Shown: positions 8,539-16,570 of the stretch, piece by piece
How the letters are laid out: each line of letters begins with the position of its first letter
Position numbering within the stretch: the first letter of the stretch is position 1
NCBI GenBank assembly: GCA_910575405.1
Contig: CAJTER010000014.1
Coordinates: 38,794-102,793 of the forward strand
DNA: 64,000 nucleotides
Direction of reading: 5' to 3'
Source of the DNA: Clostridia bacterium
Lineage (GTDB): Bacteria > Bacillota > Clostridia > Peptostreptococcales > Anaerovoracaceae
Program-made: the position numbers and the translations under genes
The notes under the pieces: model-generated
The model's input: the letters and a program-made list of their open reading frames with translations, nothing else
What the model was told of the DNA's origin: nothing
The model's database searches: none

Positions 8539-8811
8539 ATGGTTTATTTAATTGCTTATGATTTAAACAATCCCAGATCTTCTCATAAAGAGGTTGAAAA
8601 GGTAATTAAAAAAATTTCGATTACATGGTGCTCGTTTTGGAAGTCTTCTTATCTCATAAAATCCAGTATGCCGGCTGCTCAGATTGTCGAGCATCTCAAG
8701 CCCTGCCTGGATGATGCGGATCGCCTGTTTGTTGTGGAAAGCACAGGTGACTATCAGGGCTGGCTGACGGATGAACAGTGGAATTTTATTGACCGGAATA
8801 TTTACCGGTAG
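8539..8811 (+). CDS. Orphan Cas2-like small protein (SinR-type family)
   Basis: 90 residues from the ATG at 8539 behind ACAAGGAGGATTCT; the frame extends upstream but without a site. The protein opens MVYLIAYDLNNP, then a WCSFWKSSYLIKS segment, DRLFVVESTGDYQGWL, and an end rich in W and R. This layout (beta strand with YDLN, a tryptophan-rich middle, L.V.E.TGD..GW) is that of the small ferredoxin-like family often named SinR in databases, which shares the Cas2/VapD fold. There are no cas1, repeats or other cas genes nearby, so it is not a CRISPR adaptation protein in this context. Function unknown; a VapD-like nuclease role is only a possibility. Confidence 0.7.
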   Translation: MVYLIAYDLNNPRSSHKEVEKVIKKISITWCSFWKSSYLIKSSMPAAQIVEHLKPCLDDADRLFVVESTGDYQGWLTDEQWNFIDRNIYR

Positions 8812-8825
8812 CTGAATTTCATTTT

Positions 8826-10178
8826 TCACAGCTCCAGGCCGTTTTGGGCTGGTCCGGAAATGAGCCTGCCTTCTTCCTGAAATCGGGAGCCGTGACACTG
8901 GCATTCCCAGGTATGTTCAAACAAATTCCAATGCAATTGGCAGCCCAGATGCGGACATTTTGGAGACCTCCCCACAAGCGAGGCAAGCAGATTTTTTGCA
9001 CTGATGACCCCGTCTTTTGCCATTGATGGAAAGAATGTCCTAAAGTGAAACCTCCCTGGCGAGAAGATGCTTTCGCTCTCTTTTTCCCCGTATCCTGGCT
9101 CTAGTATCATCTGGCTCAAAATCCGGGCACTCACCATTGCATGAGTCATTCCCCATTTGTTAAATCCCGTTGCAACGTACCAAGCCGGCCTGCTTTTGGA
9201 AAACCGGCCGATGAAAGGGATCTTACCAGCAGGTATGCAGTCCTGCGCAGACCAGCGCGCGGCGATACTCCATTCACTCCAAAATTCTCTGGCTCTTTTC
9301 TCCAGACATATATAAGGATCTTCCTTTGGAATGCTTCCTGCACGATGTCCTTCTCCACCGAAAAGAAGCCACTTTCCTGCGCTGCGAAGGGACCAGTTCC
9401 AGCCCGGATCAATGCCATAATACATCCCTCTCAGCTGCTGTGCCTGTTCCAGCGCCAGAACATAGCTCCGCCCCTGATGCATCCGTGCAAAATAATAGCC
9501 TGGCCGGTTGACAAAAGGAAAATGACAGGCAAAAATTATTATCTCTCCCCGAGCGCTCCCTGTTTTGGTAACCAGCGTGTGACCCTTTGCCCTTACCACC
9601 GGTGTATGTTCGTAAATCTCAAGATCTGCGCTGAGAGCCTGCAGAAAGTCCAGAGGATGAAACTGCGCCTGCCTGTCAAAACGAAGTGCAGCGGAAACGG
9701 GAAATGGAAGCTCTGTTTCCTTCTCCAGCGCGCAGGAAATCCCCGCCATCTCTGCTGCTCTCTGTTCTCTGTTTAAAGCTGATCGGTCGCTTCTCGTATA
9801 TAAATAAGACGGAAGCCTTTGAAAGCTGCAGTCAATATCCTCTTTTTCAATAATATGTTCATAATCATCAATCGCATTCTGGTTTGCTGCTGCGTATTCA
9901 CGTGCTGCCTGTCTGCCTATTTTGGACAGGAGATAATCATAAATCAGGCCGTGCTGGGAAGTGAGCTTTGCGGTAGTCCTGCCAGTCTGTCCGCTTCCAA
10001 CTGTCTGCGCTTCCAAAATTGCAGTTTGTATGCCCTGCTGCTGCAAAAAATAAGCGGTCAGTATTCCGGTCATTCCAGCACCGATCACCAGCGCATCCCG
10101 TTTGATATCCCCCTGAAGGGGCGCCCTCTCTGTTTCTTTTCTCCTGCTGCCCTGCTTTTCCCATATGGATTCTCTCAT
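8826..10178 (-). CDS. FAD-dependent oxidoreductase with C-terminal Rieske [2Fe-2S] domain (YhfW-like)
   Basis: 450 residues from the ATG at 10176-10178 with GAGGGAGCAGG in front. Residues about 28-360 form a DAO-type FAD domain: ALVIGAGMTGILTAYFLQQQG, then the ILEA end of the second strand, and near the end WYVATGFNKWGMTHAM. The last ~60 residues hold a Rieske cluster: CPH (CxH) and CQCH (CxxH) 16 residues apart. The fusion matches the Bacillus YhfW type, in which a flavin amine-oxidase-like domain passes electrons through an iron-sulfur centre. Substrate and partner are unknown. A two-domain FAD-Rieske enzyme in a likely strict anaerobe is notable. The neighbours give no pathway hint. Confidence 0.85.
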   Translation of the reverse strand: MRESIWEKQGSRRKETERAPLQGDIKRDALVIGAGMTGILTAYFLQQQGIQTAILEAQTVGSGQTGRTTAKLTSQHGLIYDYLLSKIGRQAAREYAAANQNAIDDYEHIIEKEDIDCSFQRLPSYLYTRSDRSALNREQRAAEMAGISCALEKETELPFPVSAALRFDRQAQFHPLDFLQALSADLEIYEHTPVVRAKGHTLVTKTGSARGEIIIFACHFPFVNRPGYYFARMHQGRSYVLALEQAQQLRGMYYGIDPGWNWSLRSAGKWLLFGGEGHRAGSIPKEDPYICLEKRAREFWSEWSIAARWSAQDCIPAGKIPFIGRFSKSRPAWYVATGFNKWGMTHAMVSARILSQMILEPGYGEKESESIFSPGRFHFRTFFPSMAKDGVISAKNLLASLVGRSPKCPHLGCQLHWNLFEHTWECQCHGSRFQEEGRLISGPAQNGLEL

Positions 10179-10280
10179 AATTCCTGCTCCCTCGAGTTTC
10201 ACTAAGCTTTTATTCTTAGTATTGCCGCAGAGAATGGAAAATATCGAAGTGAGCGAGAACAAATACTTTTTGATAAGGCA

Positions 10281-10321
10281 AAACCCGCCAAACGCTTGAA
10301 ATTCTGCATTTTAGCGGGTTT
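10281..10321 (-). terminator. Probable terminator after tRNA-Gly
   Basis: Minus strand AAACCCGC (rc of 10314-10321) pairs with GCGGGTTT (rc of 10281-10288), followed by TTTTGCC. The loop is long (25 bases), so strength is uncertain. Confidence 0.5.
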
Positions 10322-10327
10322 GTCAGA

Positions 10328-10401
10328 TGGAGCGGATGAAGGGAATCGAACCCTCGTTGCCAGCTTGGGAAGCTGGAGTTCTACCATTGAACCACATCCG
10401 C
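10328..10401 (-). tRNA. tRNA-Gly (anticodon CCC)
   Basis: 74 bases including an encoded CCA. The acceptor stem is GCGGATG/CATCCGC. The anticodon arm CCAGC-TTCCCAA-GCTGG puts CCC at positions 34-36. The T arm GAGGG-TTCGATT-CCCTT has one G-T pair. It reads the rarer GGG glycine codon. Confidence 0.95.
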
Positions 10402-10463
10402 ATATATAAGCCCTGCTCTTTACAGGACTCATTTATTATATACGATATTGTTACAGTCGTCAA

Positions 10464-11699
10464 CTATTCCATTGCCTTTTTTACCATAGCCGGAATTTTT
10501 CTGCAAGCTTCCTCAGAAACAGAAGCCACCGACACCCGAAGCCCTTTTGCAAGAGGCACGATAAAGAGACCTTCTGCCTCTAGTTTCCTGCTGATCACAT
10601 CCGGCTTTTCACATGGAATGGACACAAAAAATCCAGCATCAAACGGCACAATTTCAAGGCCTACCCGTTCTGCCTCTTCTTCAAACGCTCTGCCTCTGCG
10701 AAGCAGCATTTCACGAAACTCTGCACGCTCCTGCGTCACCTGTTCCAGCAGCGATTCATCCTCATAAACTCTGGTAAGAACCACCTGCGCCAGCTTTGCG
10801 CTATTCGACCAGCTTCCCCTGGAAGAAAACTCGCAGACACGTCTGAATTCATCAGCAATTGCCTCGGTCTGTGCCATACAGATCATTGCCCCGCATCTGG
10901 TGCCGTAAAGTGTATACGTCTTGGACAGGCTATAGGCCACAATCGGAAGTACATTTGGCGGAAGCTGCTCCAGTTTCGGGAAAAAGCGCCGGCACTCCTC
11001 TTCATCGCCTGCAAAGTCAATATACGCCGCATCCACTAAAAGGACGATGCTGCCAGCCCCAGCCGATTCCTGTCTCAGCACATCCAGCACCTGATCCCAG
11101 TTCTGATCGCTCAGAGAATAGCCTGTTGGATTATGAGCAGGTGTATTGAGGATAATGACGAGGCTCTTCTGCGCTAAAACCAGCTCTTTTACCTTTGCAG
11201 AAAAAGAGACAATATCAAACGCTCCCTTTTCATCAAACATCCGGTAGGTTTCAATACTCCTTCCCAGCTCGCCTGCAATCGTTCCATATGGCGCCCAGTA
11301 CCAGTCAGAGGTCAGAATTTTATCTCCTGGACGGGAATAGTTGGAAATGGTATTACGGATAGCCCCCGTGCCGCCTGGCGTTGAAACAGCCTCTGTAAAG
11401 GTTTTTGGCTGAAAGCTTCCAAAGGCCGCCTTTTTCACAGCTTCCCGAAACCCGGGAGTGCCACCAATGGGCGCGTAATCCGCAAAATCAGCAGGAGCCA
11501 GTTTTTTTACTGCTTCCACCACCGAGGAAAGTACCACCAGCTTGCCTTCATCATCTAAAAGGGAGCCGATTGTAGCGTTGATGACTTTGTCCGCGCCTTC
11601 TTTTGCAATCATGGCCTTTGCCCTGCTGCTGATACCGAAAATTTTATCTTCTGAAGGAATCGTTCTTCCATTTTGCTTTGCTAAAATATAATCTGACAT
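10464..11699 (-). CDS. PLP-dependent class I/II aminotransferase
   Basis: 411 residues from the ATG at 11697-11699 (GAGGTGGTATATC in front); the frame runs further up through the divergent promoter region and is cut there. It is a fold-type I aminotransferase: YAPIGGTPGFREAV near the N-terminus, STPGGTGAIRNTISNY for cofactor binding, LNTPAHNPTGYSL with the N...P motif, VDAAYIDF with the Asp that holds the pyridine ring, and SLSKTYTLYGTRCGAM with the catalytic Lys. It resembles aromatic/aspartate-type aminotransferases of gut Clostridia; the amino acid used cannot be read. It has its own promoter, divergent from the spoIIQ-like gene. Confidence 0.88.
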   Translation of the reverse strand: MSDYILAKQNGRTIPSEDKIFGISSRAKAMIAKEGADKVINATIGSLLDDEGKLVVLSSVVEAVKKLAPADFADYAPIGGTPGFREAVKKAAFGSFQPKTFTEAVSTPGGTGAIRNTISNYSRPGDKILTSDWYWAPYGTIAGELGRSIETYRMFDEKGAFDIVSFSAKVKELVLAQKSLVIILNTPAHNPTGYSLSDQNWDQVLDVLRQESAGAGSIVLLVDAAYIDFAGDEEECRRFFPKLEQLPPNVLPIVAYSLSKTYTLYGTRCGAMICMAQTEAIADEFRRVCEFSSRGSWSNSAKLAQVVLTRVYEDESLLEQVTQERAEFREMLLRRGRAFEEEAERVGLEIVPFDAGFFVSIPCEKPDVISRKLEAEGLFIVPLAKGLRVSVASVSEEACRKIPAMVKKAME

Positions 11700-11732
11700 G
11701 ATATACCACCTCGTATTTTTTTGAACCCATTT

Positions 11733-11761
11733 ATTATAATACGAAGTTCTTATAATTACAA
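11733..11761 (-). promoter_or_regulatory. Promoter of the aminotransferase gene
   Basis: Minus strand TTGTAA (11756-11761), a 17-base spacer and TATAAT (11733-11738), about 35 bases upstream of the start codon. Confidence 0.65.
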
Positions 11762-11823
11762 GCAATTCATCGTATGAAATTTTTCGCAGCGGGCGATAAT
11801 AAAGAATATCGGAGGTGAAACTT

Positions 11824-12504
11824 ATGCGAGAAGTAAAAAAGAAAAAAGATCGGACAGCACTGGCACTTGTTCTGTGTTTTTGCGTTGTAGCTCTTACCTC
11901 GATCTTTGCGGTAAAAGCAAGCCTGGATAAATTCAGCGCTGGTGAAAAGGATATGGAAATTTCCAAGAATACGAAAACGGAAACCAGCGAAGCGGAAGCT
12001 TCTGTAAAAACGCCTGTTGTGGACAGCAAAGAAACCCAGGATACACAAGAAGACACGAAAGCAAAAGAACAGGAAAGCGCTCAGTCTGAAGCTGCCGATT
12101 ACATCGCCCCTGTTGCAGGCAAAATCCAGAAAGAATATTCCATGGATATGCCGATTTATTCAAAAACCCTGGATCAGTATATGACCCACCCAGGTATTGA
12201 TATTTCCGCTCCCCTCAGCACAGAGGTCAAAGCCATTGCAGCCGGAACCGTTACCAGAGTATCCGAGGATGACCGCTATGGCATGACGGTGGAGATCAAC
12301 CATGGAAACGGTGTCATTTCGATTTACTCCAATTTGGCTGCCCAGGGGCTTGCGGAAATGGGCGATGTTGTAAAACAGGGACAAGTCATTGGAGCAGTTG
12401 GTGAAACAGGTCTTTTTGAATCCATGGAGGAAGGACATCTGCATCTGGAGATGACAAAAGACAGCGCCCTTGTAGATCCTGCGGATTATATAAAGGGGCT
12501 TTAA
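11824..12504 (+). CDS. spoIIQ: Membrane-anchored M23 peptidase, SpoIIQ-like
   Basis: 226 residues from the ATG at 11824, eight bases after GGAGG (11811-11815); a GTG at 11815 overlaps the site and is less likely. A basic N-terminus and one membrane helix (about 11-31) are followed by an acidic Ser/Thr/Glu linker (40-90) and a LytM/M23 domain (about 92-226). The zinc ligands are intact: H122 and D126 (HPGID) and the HLH motif at H205/H207. The size and layout fit SpoIIQ of Clostridia, which joins SpoIIIAH in the forespore-mother cell channel and often keeps an active LytM site. Another envelope M23 protein cannot be excluded. It is monocistronic, ending at the terminator at 12512. Confidence 0.7.
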   Translation: MREVKKKKDRTALALVLCFCVVALTSIFAVKASLDKFSAGEKDMEISKNTKTETSEAEASVKTPVVDSKETQDTQEDTKAKEQESAQSEAADYIAPVAGKIQKEYSMDMPIYSKTLDQYMTHPGIDISAPLSTEVKAIAAGTVTRVSEDDRYGMTVEINHGNGVISIYSNLAAQGLAEMGDVVKQGQVIGAVGETGLFESMEEGHLHLEMTKDSALVDPADYIKGL

Positions 12505-12511
12505 GCTTCAA

Positions 12512-12550
12512 GTAAAGGCCATATACTGCTTGCGGGCATATGGCTTTTAC
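12512..12550. terminator. Convergent bidirectional terminator
   Basis: GTAAAGGCCATAT (12512-12524) pairs with ATATGGCTTTTAC (12538-12550), thirteen pairs with one G-T. It lies between the ends of the plus-strand SpoIIQ-like gene and the minus-strand trmB, and overlaps the trmB stop. Confidence 0.85.
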
Positions 12551-13182
12551 TTTACTTTTACATAATGGATCGGCTTTCCGGCTGCCCGGAACCGCTCTTC
12601 ATATTCTGTTGTAACCTGTCTGGCGGAAAAACGGCTGCTGTGGAGATCGCGAGTCATCTCCAGAATTTCCAGTCCTGTGCGGCCGATTTCTTCCAGTGTA
12701 AAGTCAAATAATCCATCATTATCCGTTTTGACAGCAATAAAGCCTTCCGGCTTCAGCACCTGCCGATACCTTATCAGCGCTTCCCCATAAGTGAGCCGCC
12801 TCTTTGCATGACGCTTTTTGGGCCAGGGATCGCTGAAGTTGAGATAAATCCCGTCAAGCTCCCCATCTGCGAACAGTTCCCGGATATCCCGCACAAAGAG
12901 ATGTACGAATCGTATATTCGCTATTTCCGCTTCCACTGTTTTTTCAAGGGCTCTCAGCAGTACACTGTCCTGCCCTTCGATACCGATGTAGCCTGCTTTC
13001 TCCTGCAGCCGGGCCTGCTTTGTCAGAAACTGCCCCTTGCCGCAGCCAAGCTCCAGATACAGTTCATCCGGCTGTTCAAAGAGCCCCTTCCATTTCCCCT
13101 TCTTCTCAAAGGGCTCCTCCACCATATAATGGCTCAGGGCTGCCATACGCTCTTCCATATTTTTTGCTTTTCTCTGTCTCAT
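12547..13182 (-). CDS. trmB: tRNA (guanine-N7-)-methyltransferase
   Basis: 211 residues, AGGAGGATAC before the ATG. Rossmann-like SAM site LELGCGKGQFL, then NFSDPWPKKRHAKRRL, the TrmB signature that binds tRNA and carries the catalytic Asp, and TEYEERFRAAGKPIHY at the end. It methylates G46 of tRNA using SAM. Its ribosome site lies between the ecfT stop and its own start, so it is the last gene of the ecf transcript. Confidence 0.96.
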   Translation of the reverse strand: MRQRKAKNMEERMAALSHYMVEEPFEKKGKWKGLFEQPDELYLELGCGKGQFLTKQARLQEKAGYIGIEGQDSVLLRALEKTVEAEIANIRFVHLFVRDIRELFADGELDGIYLNFSDPWPKKRHAKRRLTYGEALIRYRQVLKPEGFIAVKTDNDGLFDFTLEEIGRTGLEILEMTRDLHSSRFSARQVTTEYEERFRAAGKPIHYVKVK

Positions 13183-13191
13183 GTATCCTCC

Positions 13192-13992
13192 TCAAAGAAG
13201 AATCCGTTCTGCTATCATACCCGCCAAAAACAGGATCATCAGAATCAAAGCTGCAAAATCCCTCGCTTCAAGCTTCATGGCATTCATTCTGGTTCTGTAT
13301 TTTCCGCCTCTGTAGCAGCGTGCTTCCATTGCCATAGCAAGCTCCTGGGCAATGCGAAAGGCACTGATAAAAAGAGGCACTAAAATCGGAATCAAGCTTT
13401 TAGCCCGCCTGATGATATTTCCACTTTCAAAATCAGCTCCCCTGGCCTGTTGAGCTTTCATAATTTTGTCCGTTTCTTCAAGAAGCGTCGGTATAAAGCG
13501 CAGGGCGATTGTCATCATCATAGCAAGCTCATGCGCAGGTACTCCCAGCTTTCTGAATGGAGAAAGAAGGGATTCGATCCCATCTGTCAAACTCATTGGC
13601 TTTGTCGTCAGGGTCAAAAGGGATGAGCCGATAATCAGCAGAATAAGCCGCGCTGCCATGAAAAAAGCCATATACAGCCCTTCCTCCGTTATCGTAAGAA
13701 TCCAGATGCGTGCCATAACTTTTCCTGGGATCATAAAAAGATTCAGAACAAACGTAAATAGGATAATCAGAAAAATCGGTTTCAGTCCCCTGAGCATAAA
13801 GCTTAAGGGCACCCTTGAGATTGCAATGACCATGGCCAGAGCGCCCACTGCTATGAGAATGCCCAAAAAATCATGTGCAACAAAAAGAGCTGCGATATAC
13901 ACCAGTGTGGCTATAATTTTAATTCTGGGATCCAGTCTGTGTACCCAGGACTTTCCCGGGAAATATTGCCCCAGAGTAATATCTCGTATCAT
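13192..13992 (-). CDS. ecfT: Energy-coupling factor transporter transmembrane protein
   Basis: 266 residues with five to six membrane spans and the two coupling motifs of the family: ALRFIPTLLEETDKIMKAQQARGAD and AFRIAQELAMAMEARCYRGG (the A-R-G signatures that touch the ATPases). EcfT joins EcfA1, EcfA2 and exchangeable S components for vitamins or metals. No S component lies in the window, which fits a shared group II module. It starts four bases after the ecfA2 stop. Confidence 0.96.
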   Translation of the reverse strand: MIRDITLGQYFPGKSWVHRLDPRIKIIATLVYIAALFVAHDFLGILIAVGALAMVIAISRVPLSFMLRGLKPIFLIILFTFVLNLFMIPGKVMARIWILTITEEGLYMAFFMAARLILLIIGSSLLTLTTKPMSLTDGIESLLSPFRKLGVPAHELAMMMTIALRFIPTLLEETDKIMKAQQARGADFESGNIIRRAKSLIPILVPLFISAFRIAQELAMAMEARCYRGGKYRTRMNAMKLEARDFAALILMILFLAGMIAERILL

Positions 13993-13995
13993 AGA

Positions 13996-14850
13996 TTAAT
14001 CCTTTTTTAAAAATTGATATAACGCTTCCTCTGCATCTTCAACCGTCAGAACCGTTCCTTCTGCAGGAATTCCCTTCTGCCTTGCCATATTGATGAGCTT
14101 TGCCGGTTCCGGAAGGGAAAGTCCCAGAGAAATAAGGGTCTCTTCGCGGGAAAAAACCTCATGAGGAGAGCCCTGCAGAGCCAGCCTCCCGCCGTCCATC
14201 ACCAGAATTTTATCGGACAGCCGGGCGATATCATTCATATTGTGTGAAACAAGAAAAATAATGTTGTTTTCATGGGCATGAACCGTTTCGATCATAGTAA
14301 GGACATCCCGATGCGCTCTCGGATCGAGACCCGCCGTGGGCTCATCCAAAATCAAAACCTCCGGCTTCATGGCGATTACCCCTGCAATGGCAACCCGCCG
14401 CTTCTGCCCGCCGGACAGATCAAAGGGAGAGCGTTTTCGGATCTCCTCATAATCCAGTCCAACCAGCTCAATGGCCTCCTTTACTCTTGCCTGAATTTCC
14501 ACCTCATCCAGCCCCAGATTTGCCGGGCCAAAAGCAACGTCCTTTTCCACCGTTTCTTCAAAGAGCTGATACTCTGGATATTGAAAAACCAGGCCGATTT
14601 TTCGCCGGATATCCCGCATGACAACCTCTGGCGCTGTTATATCCGTGCCGCTGACCAGGATGCTGCCGGATTTTGGCTTTAGGAGACCGTTAAGGTGCTG
14701 TACCAGAGTGGATTTCCCGGAGCCCGTATGCCCGATAATGCCGATGAACTGACCGTCCTCTGCACAAAAGCTCACATCATCCAGAGCAATCGACTGATGG
14801 GGCAGCCCTTCGCTGTAAATATGCGTAATATTGTTTACTTGTATTGACAT
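13996..14850 (-). CDS. ecfA2: Energy-coupling factor ATPase (second subunit)
   Basis: 284 residues. Walker A GHTGSGKST (36-44), Q-loop FQYPEYQLFEETV, signature LSGGQKRRVA, Walker B VLILDEPTAGLDP and the H-loop SHN. Its start overlaps the end of ecfA1 by 16 bases. The order ecfA1-ecfA2-ecfT is the same as in Bacillus, though there it follows the ribosomal protein genes and here it does not. Confidence 0.95.
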   Translation of the reverse strand: MSIQVNNITHIYSEGLPHQSIALDDVSFCAEDGQFIGIIGHTGSGKSTLVQHLNGLLKPKSGSILVSGTDITAPEVVMRDIRRKIGLVFQYPEYQLFEETVEKDVAFGPANLGLDEVEIQARVKEAIELVGLDYEEIRKRSPFDLSGGQKRRVAIAGVIAMKPEVLILDEPTAGLDPRAHRDVLTMIETVHAHENNIIFLVSHNMNDIARLSDKILVMDGGRLALQGSPHEVFSREETLISLGLSLPEPAKLINMARQKGIPAEGTVLTVEDAEEALYQFLKKD

Positions 14851-15674
14851 AAAAATTCAACCATCTCTTCCATGCTGATTATATCTTCTGGAATATCAAT
14901 TCCGCGCCTTCGGAGTCTCCAGCTTAATTCCACTGCCAGAGGCACGTCCAGATTCATTTCCTGTATAGCGTCTCTATGCAAAAAGACTTCTCCGGGTGTC
15001 CCATCCAGTGCGATTTTTCCCCGATCCATGATGACGATTCGCTCCGCTTGGGCCGCCTCCTCCATAAAATGGGTAATCAATACCACGGTAATTCCCTCCT
15101 GGTGAAGCTCTTTAATAATGGACATGACCTCTTCCCTGCCCTTTGGATCCAGCATGGCCGTCGGTTCATCAAACACAATGCACTCCGGACGCATGGCAAT
15201 GGCTCCTGCAATGGCAATCCGCTGCTTCTGTCCGCCGGAGAGCAGATGGGGCGCTTTTTTTCTGTGCTGGTACATGTTGACCGCTTTCAGAGAGTCATCG
15301 ACCCTTTTTCGTATCTGCTCCGGTTCAACGCCCAGATTTTCAGGTCCAAAGGCGACATCATCCTCCACAATGGAAGAGACGATTTGATTGTCCGGATTCT
15401 GAAACACCATGGCTGCACTCTGCCGGATATTCCATACGTCCTCTTCCTTTGCCGTGTCGTATCCGTTCACATATACGACTCCGCTGCTGGGGAGCAGCAG
15501 GGCATTGATATTTTTGGCCAGTGTGGATTTTCCCGATCCATTTCGTCCGATAATCGCCGTAAAGCTTCCCTTGTTCACGGTAAGAGAAACATCGCGTATT
15601 GCGCTGATCTCCTCATCATCCTGTTCCCTAGTATAATTAAATACCAGATTTTCAATTCGTATCATTTCCGACAT
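14835..15674 (-). CDS. ecfA1: Energy-coupling factor ATPase (first subunit)
   Basis: 279 residues. Walker A GRNGSGKST, VFQNPDNQIVSSIVEDDVAFGPENLG (an EcfA1 hallmark), LSGGQKQRIA and IVFDEPTAMLDP. It powers vitamin or metal uptake with EcfA2 and EcfT. The start site is weak (AAAGGAACTCGGGAATCGA); an internal ATG four codons on is possible. It is the first gene of the module, followed by trmB at the end. Confidence 0.95.
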   Translation of the reverse strand: MSEMIRIENLVFNYTREQDDEEISAIRDVSLTVNKGSFTAIIGRNGSGKSTLAKNINALLLPSSGVVYVNGYDTAKEEDVWNIRQSAAMVFQNPDNQIVSSIVEDDVAFGPENLGVEPEQIRKRVDDSLKAVNMYQHRKKAPHLLSGGQKQRIAIAGAIAMRPECIVFDEPTAMLDPKGREEVMSIIKELHQEGITVVLITHFMEEAAQAERIVIMDRGKIALDGTPGEVFLHRDAIQEMNLDVPLAVELSWRLRRRGIDIPEDIISMEEMVEFLCQYK

Positions 15675-15744
15675 TCGATTCCCGAGTTCCTTTCATCCTG
15701 CCATCACCCCTGCAAAAGCGCCGCAAAACAGCCTGTCAAGAGAC

Positions 15745-16533
15745 TTAATAATATTGCTCCAGATACGCCTTCAGTGTCTCCGCGTCCATCTGCCCTGGAG
15801 CTGATGCTTCGCAAACTCCGGCGGCAAAGGTAATCACAGAGCCAAATTCCCCGCCGCAAATCCGCGTACTGGCCCCCAGCTGGCCCATAGAAACAGCAAT
15901 AAACGGTATCTCAGCATACGTATCCCGCATCAAGGTTGCCACCTCTAAAAGGGAAAATACGTCTTCCTCCGAACCTGGCATCACCGCCAGCTTCATCATG
16001 TCGCCTCCCAGATCCTGCATGACGAAAAACCGCGTCAGCAGTTCCTCCAGCTCCGGCGTTTTCTCAAAGTCGTGATTTGACAGGAGCACGCGGATCCCAT
16101 TTTCGTGGGCCAGATGAAGGAATCTATAAATACGCTCCTCATCCACCTGCCCCGGCGCGTCAAAGGCTTCGATATCAATGAAGTCCGCCATTTTGCTCTC
16201 AGCGATTATCTCGTTTATCCGGTAATAGCTGTCCTTGGAGGCTTCTACCTGGCCGCCTTCTTTTTTCGTACGGATGGTAAAGATAATAGGCATATTCAGC
16301 GTTTTCCGCAGCTCCCGCAGAACCTGCTTCAGCTGTTCCCCCTGCTTTTGGGGCTCGTCCTCTTTTAAAGCTTCCAGCATATAATCGGCGCGCCACTCTA
16401 TCATCTGGCACGGAAGCTGCTTTATAAGCTCGGCTTCTTTCAAAAGTTCTTCCTGATTTTTGCCTGTCAGGGGAACACAGATTTTAGGCATGCCTTCGCC
16501 CAATACCAACTCCCCTATTGTGAGTTTTTTCAT
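15745..16533 (-). CDS. aroD: Type I 3-dehydroquinate dehydratase
   Basis: 262 residues. The class I active site is complete: E46 (MIEWRADY), H154 (SNHDFEKTP), the Schiff-base K181 (MMKLAVMP), R224 (GASTRICGG) and Q248. It dehydrates 3-dehydroquinate to 3-dehydroshikimate on the way to aromatic amino acids, or works in quinate breakdown. No other aro genes are close by. AGAGAGGGATTGTC precedes the ATG. Confidence 0.96.
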   Translation of the reverse strand: MKKLTIGELVLGEGMPKICVPLTGKNQEELLKEAELIKQLPCQMIEWRADYMLEALKEDEPQKQGEQLKQVLRELRKTLNMPIIFTIRTKKEGGQVEASKDSYYRINEIIAESKMADFIDIEAFDAPGQVDEERIYRFLHLAHENGIRVLLSNHDFEKTPELEELLTRFFVMQDLGGDMMKLAVMPGSEEDVFSLLEVATLMRDTYAEIPFIAVSMGQLGASTRICGGEFGSVITFAAGVCEASAPGQMDAETLKAYLEQYY

Positions 16534-16570
16534 GACAATCCCTCTCTTTAACGCTTTACTCTACATTAGT

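Noticed and set aside
8539..8811. A CRISPR-Cas locus around the Cas2-like gene
   Set aside because: No spaced direct repeats, cas1 or other cas genes were seen within the surrounding region on either strand.
10281..10401. tRNA-Gly as an integration site of a mobile element
   Set aside because: No integrase, and no repeat of the tRNA 3' end was seen in the neighbouring sequence.
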